Positions 63,014-64,000 of a stretch of DNA of 64,000 nt are shown here, one piece after another. Made by a program: the position numbers and the translations under genes. The notes under the pieces are model-generated. The model saw only the letters and a program-made list of their open reading frames with translations. It was not told the DNA's origin and searched no databases. The stretch's first letter is position 1. Every line of letters begins with the position of its first letter. Source of the DNA: Bradyrhizobium sp. CSS354 (GTDB taxonomy: Bacteria; Pseudomonadota; Alphaproteobacteria; Rhizobiales; Xanthobacteraceae); the NCBI RefSeq assembly GCF_029051725.1, contig NZ_JAACFU010000006.1:124001-188000 (forward strand). The letters run 5' to 3'.

Positions 63014-63988
63014 CTACTCCGCCTTGATGTTCGCGGCCGCCACGACTTCGGCGAGTTCCCCGGTCTCCTTCGCGATCTTGGCGGCATACTCAGCCGGACT
63101 GAGCACATTCACGACGCCCTGCGTCTCCAGCCGCTCCCGTAACGCCGGATCATTGGCGGCGGCGACGATCTCCCGGTGCAGCATATCGAGCGTCGGCGCG
63201 GGCGTTGCCTTGGGCATGAAGAAGCCGACCCAGAACGAGATATCGAAACCGGGATAGCCGGCTTCCGCAACGGTCGGCACATCAGGCAGCGCCGGCAGCC
63301 GCTCGGCCGAGGATACCGCGAGCGCGCGCAGCTTGCCGGCCTTCACCAGCGGCACGGCGGACAAGGGATCGAACACCGCCAGGACCTCCTGCGCGAGAAT
63401 GCCGACCTCGGAGGCAGCACCGCCGCGATAGGGCACGTGGATCATCTTGACGCCGGCCTTCTGGCTCAGCAGCTCCATGGCGAGATGGGCGAGGTTGCCG
63501 TTGCCGCCCGAGCCGTAGGCAAGCGCGCCGGGCGCAGCCTTCGCCGCGGCGACGAGATCGGCGACGGTCTTGATGTTGGCCGTCTTGGGATTCTCCGGGT
63601 TGACCACCAGCACGAGCGGCGCCGACACGACGGTGGTGAGCGGCGCGAAGTCTTTTTCCGGATCGTAGCGGATATCCTTGAACAGCGTCTTGTTGAGCGT
63701 GATCGTGGAGGAGTTGCAGGCCAGCATCGTGTAGCCGTCGCCTTCCGCACGCGCCACGCCTTCGGCGGCGATCATGCCGTTGGCGCCGGCGCGGTTCTCG
63801 ACCACGAAGGCTTGCCCGAGCTTGTTGCTCAGCCGATCGGCGACGATGCGCGCGACGACGTCGACCGGGCCGCCCGCGCTGAAGCCGACCATGATCTTGA
63901 CCGGCCGCACCGGATATTTTTGCGCGAGGGCCCCGGTCGTCGCGCACAATCCGGCGATGATCGCCAGCAGGCGAAGTGTTCTTTGCAT
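63014..63988 (-). CDS. Bug/TctC-type tricarboxylate-transporter binding protein
   Basis: A 324-residue periplasmic protein with Sec signal (MQRTLRLLAIIAGLCATTGA). Family motifs: YPVRPVKIMVGFSAGGPVDV, VVENRAGANGMIAAEGVARA, YGSGGNGNLAHLAMELLSQK and VPYRGGAASEV. It binds carboxylates for a TctAB permease, or acts as an orphan; no permease is in the window. It precedes the enolase-type and M20 genes in the same direction and may supply their substrate. Confidence 0.93.
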   Translation of the reverse strand: MQRTLRLLAIIAGLCATTGALAQKYPVRPVKIMVGFSAGGPVDVVARIVADRLSNKLGQAFVVENRAGANGMIAAEGVARAEGDGYTMLACNSSTITLNKTLFKDIRYDPEKDFAPLTTVVSAPLVLVVNPENPKTANIKTVADLVAAAKAAPGALAYGSGGNGNLAHLAMELLSQKAGVKMIHVPYRGGAASEVGILAQEVLAVFDPLSAVPLVKAGKLRALAVSSAERLPALPDVPTVAEAGYPGFDISFWVGFFMPKATPAPTLDMLHREIVAAANDPALRERLETQGVVNVLSPAEYAAKIAKETGELAEVVAAANIKAE

Positions 63989-64000
63989 TGGTTCTCTCCC

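Overview
The window looks like chromosome of a high-GC alphaproteobacterium of the Bradyrhizobium / Nitrobacteraceae kind. This rests on gene content and protein style: an orphan ABC_sub_bind protein, a Bug/TctC binding protein, DUF3618 and phage-holin-type stress operons, DUF6064, P1B-5 ATPase, FixK/FNR-like boxes and many tiny membrane proteins. It was not confirmed by any database search. No rRNA gene, intact tRNA gene, CRISPR array, integrase or intact insertion sequence was seen.

Layout. (1) 1-11.7 kb: MFS exporter (partial), PadR-type regulator, Tat-exported multicopper oxidase, chromate transporter, a decayed SRAP gene, a two-gene DyP peroxidase unit and a 1349-residue BTAD/cyclase/AAA/TPR regulator. 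(2) 11.8-13.6 kb: small membrane proteins, including a diverged tandem pair. (3) 13.8-19.3 kb: a phage- or plasmid-like accessory block headed by an XRE regulator with twin operators, followed by HNH, metallophosphoesterase and DUF2130 genes. It has strong intergenic hairpins but no structural phage genes. (4) 19.5-37.4 kb: a metal, oxygen and stress island. It holds universal stress proteins, a P1B-5 (Nia-type) ATPase with a C-terminal hemerythrin domain, a second P-type ATPase, a heavy-metal RND pump with a DUF3240 protein, three related small cytochromes c, a hemerythrin and a flavin-type oxidoreductase. Four FNR/FixK-like boxes lie upstream of genes in this island, suggesting microaerobic control. 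(5) 37.5-40.6 kb: a degraded prophage fragment behind an inverted array of short iterons; its prohead-protease-like gene is cut by a TAA. (6) 41-54 kb: scattered accessory genes, a translationally coupled DUF3618/holin-like envelope-stress operon with an EcfG-type promoter, several very small proteins, frameshifted genes, a tRNA-Ser 3' fragment and two copies of a GTAACG-box array. (7) 54-64 kb: intact catabolic genes, including a GST/AraC divergent pair, glyoxalase-fold protein, CoA-transferase, DUF72 protein, M20 amidohydrolase, enolase-superfamily enzyme and Bug-type binding protein.

How it works together. The best-supported theme is region 4: metal export, oxygen-sensing hemerythrin domains and c-type cytochromes under probable FixK/FNR control. 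The number of frameshifted or nonsense-interrupted genes (at least ten) marks 4.6-52 kb as decaying accessory DNA, in contrast with the intact genes of 54-64 kb.
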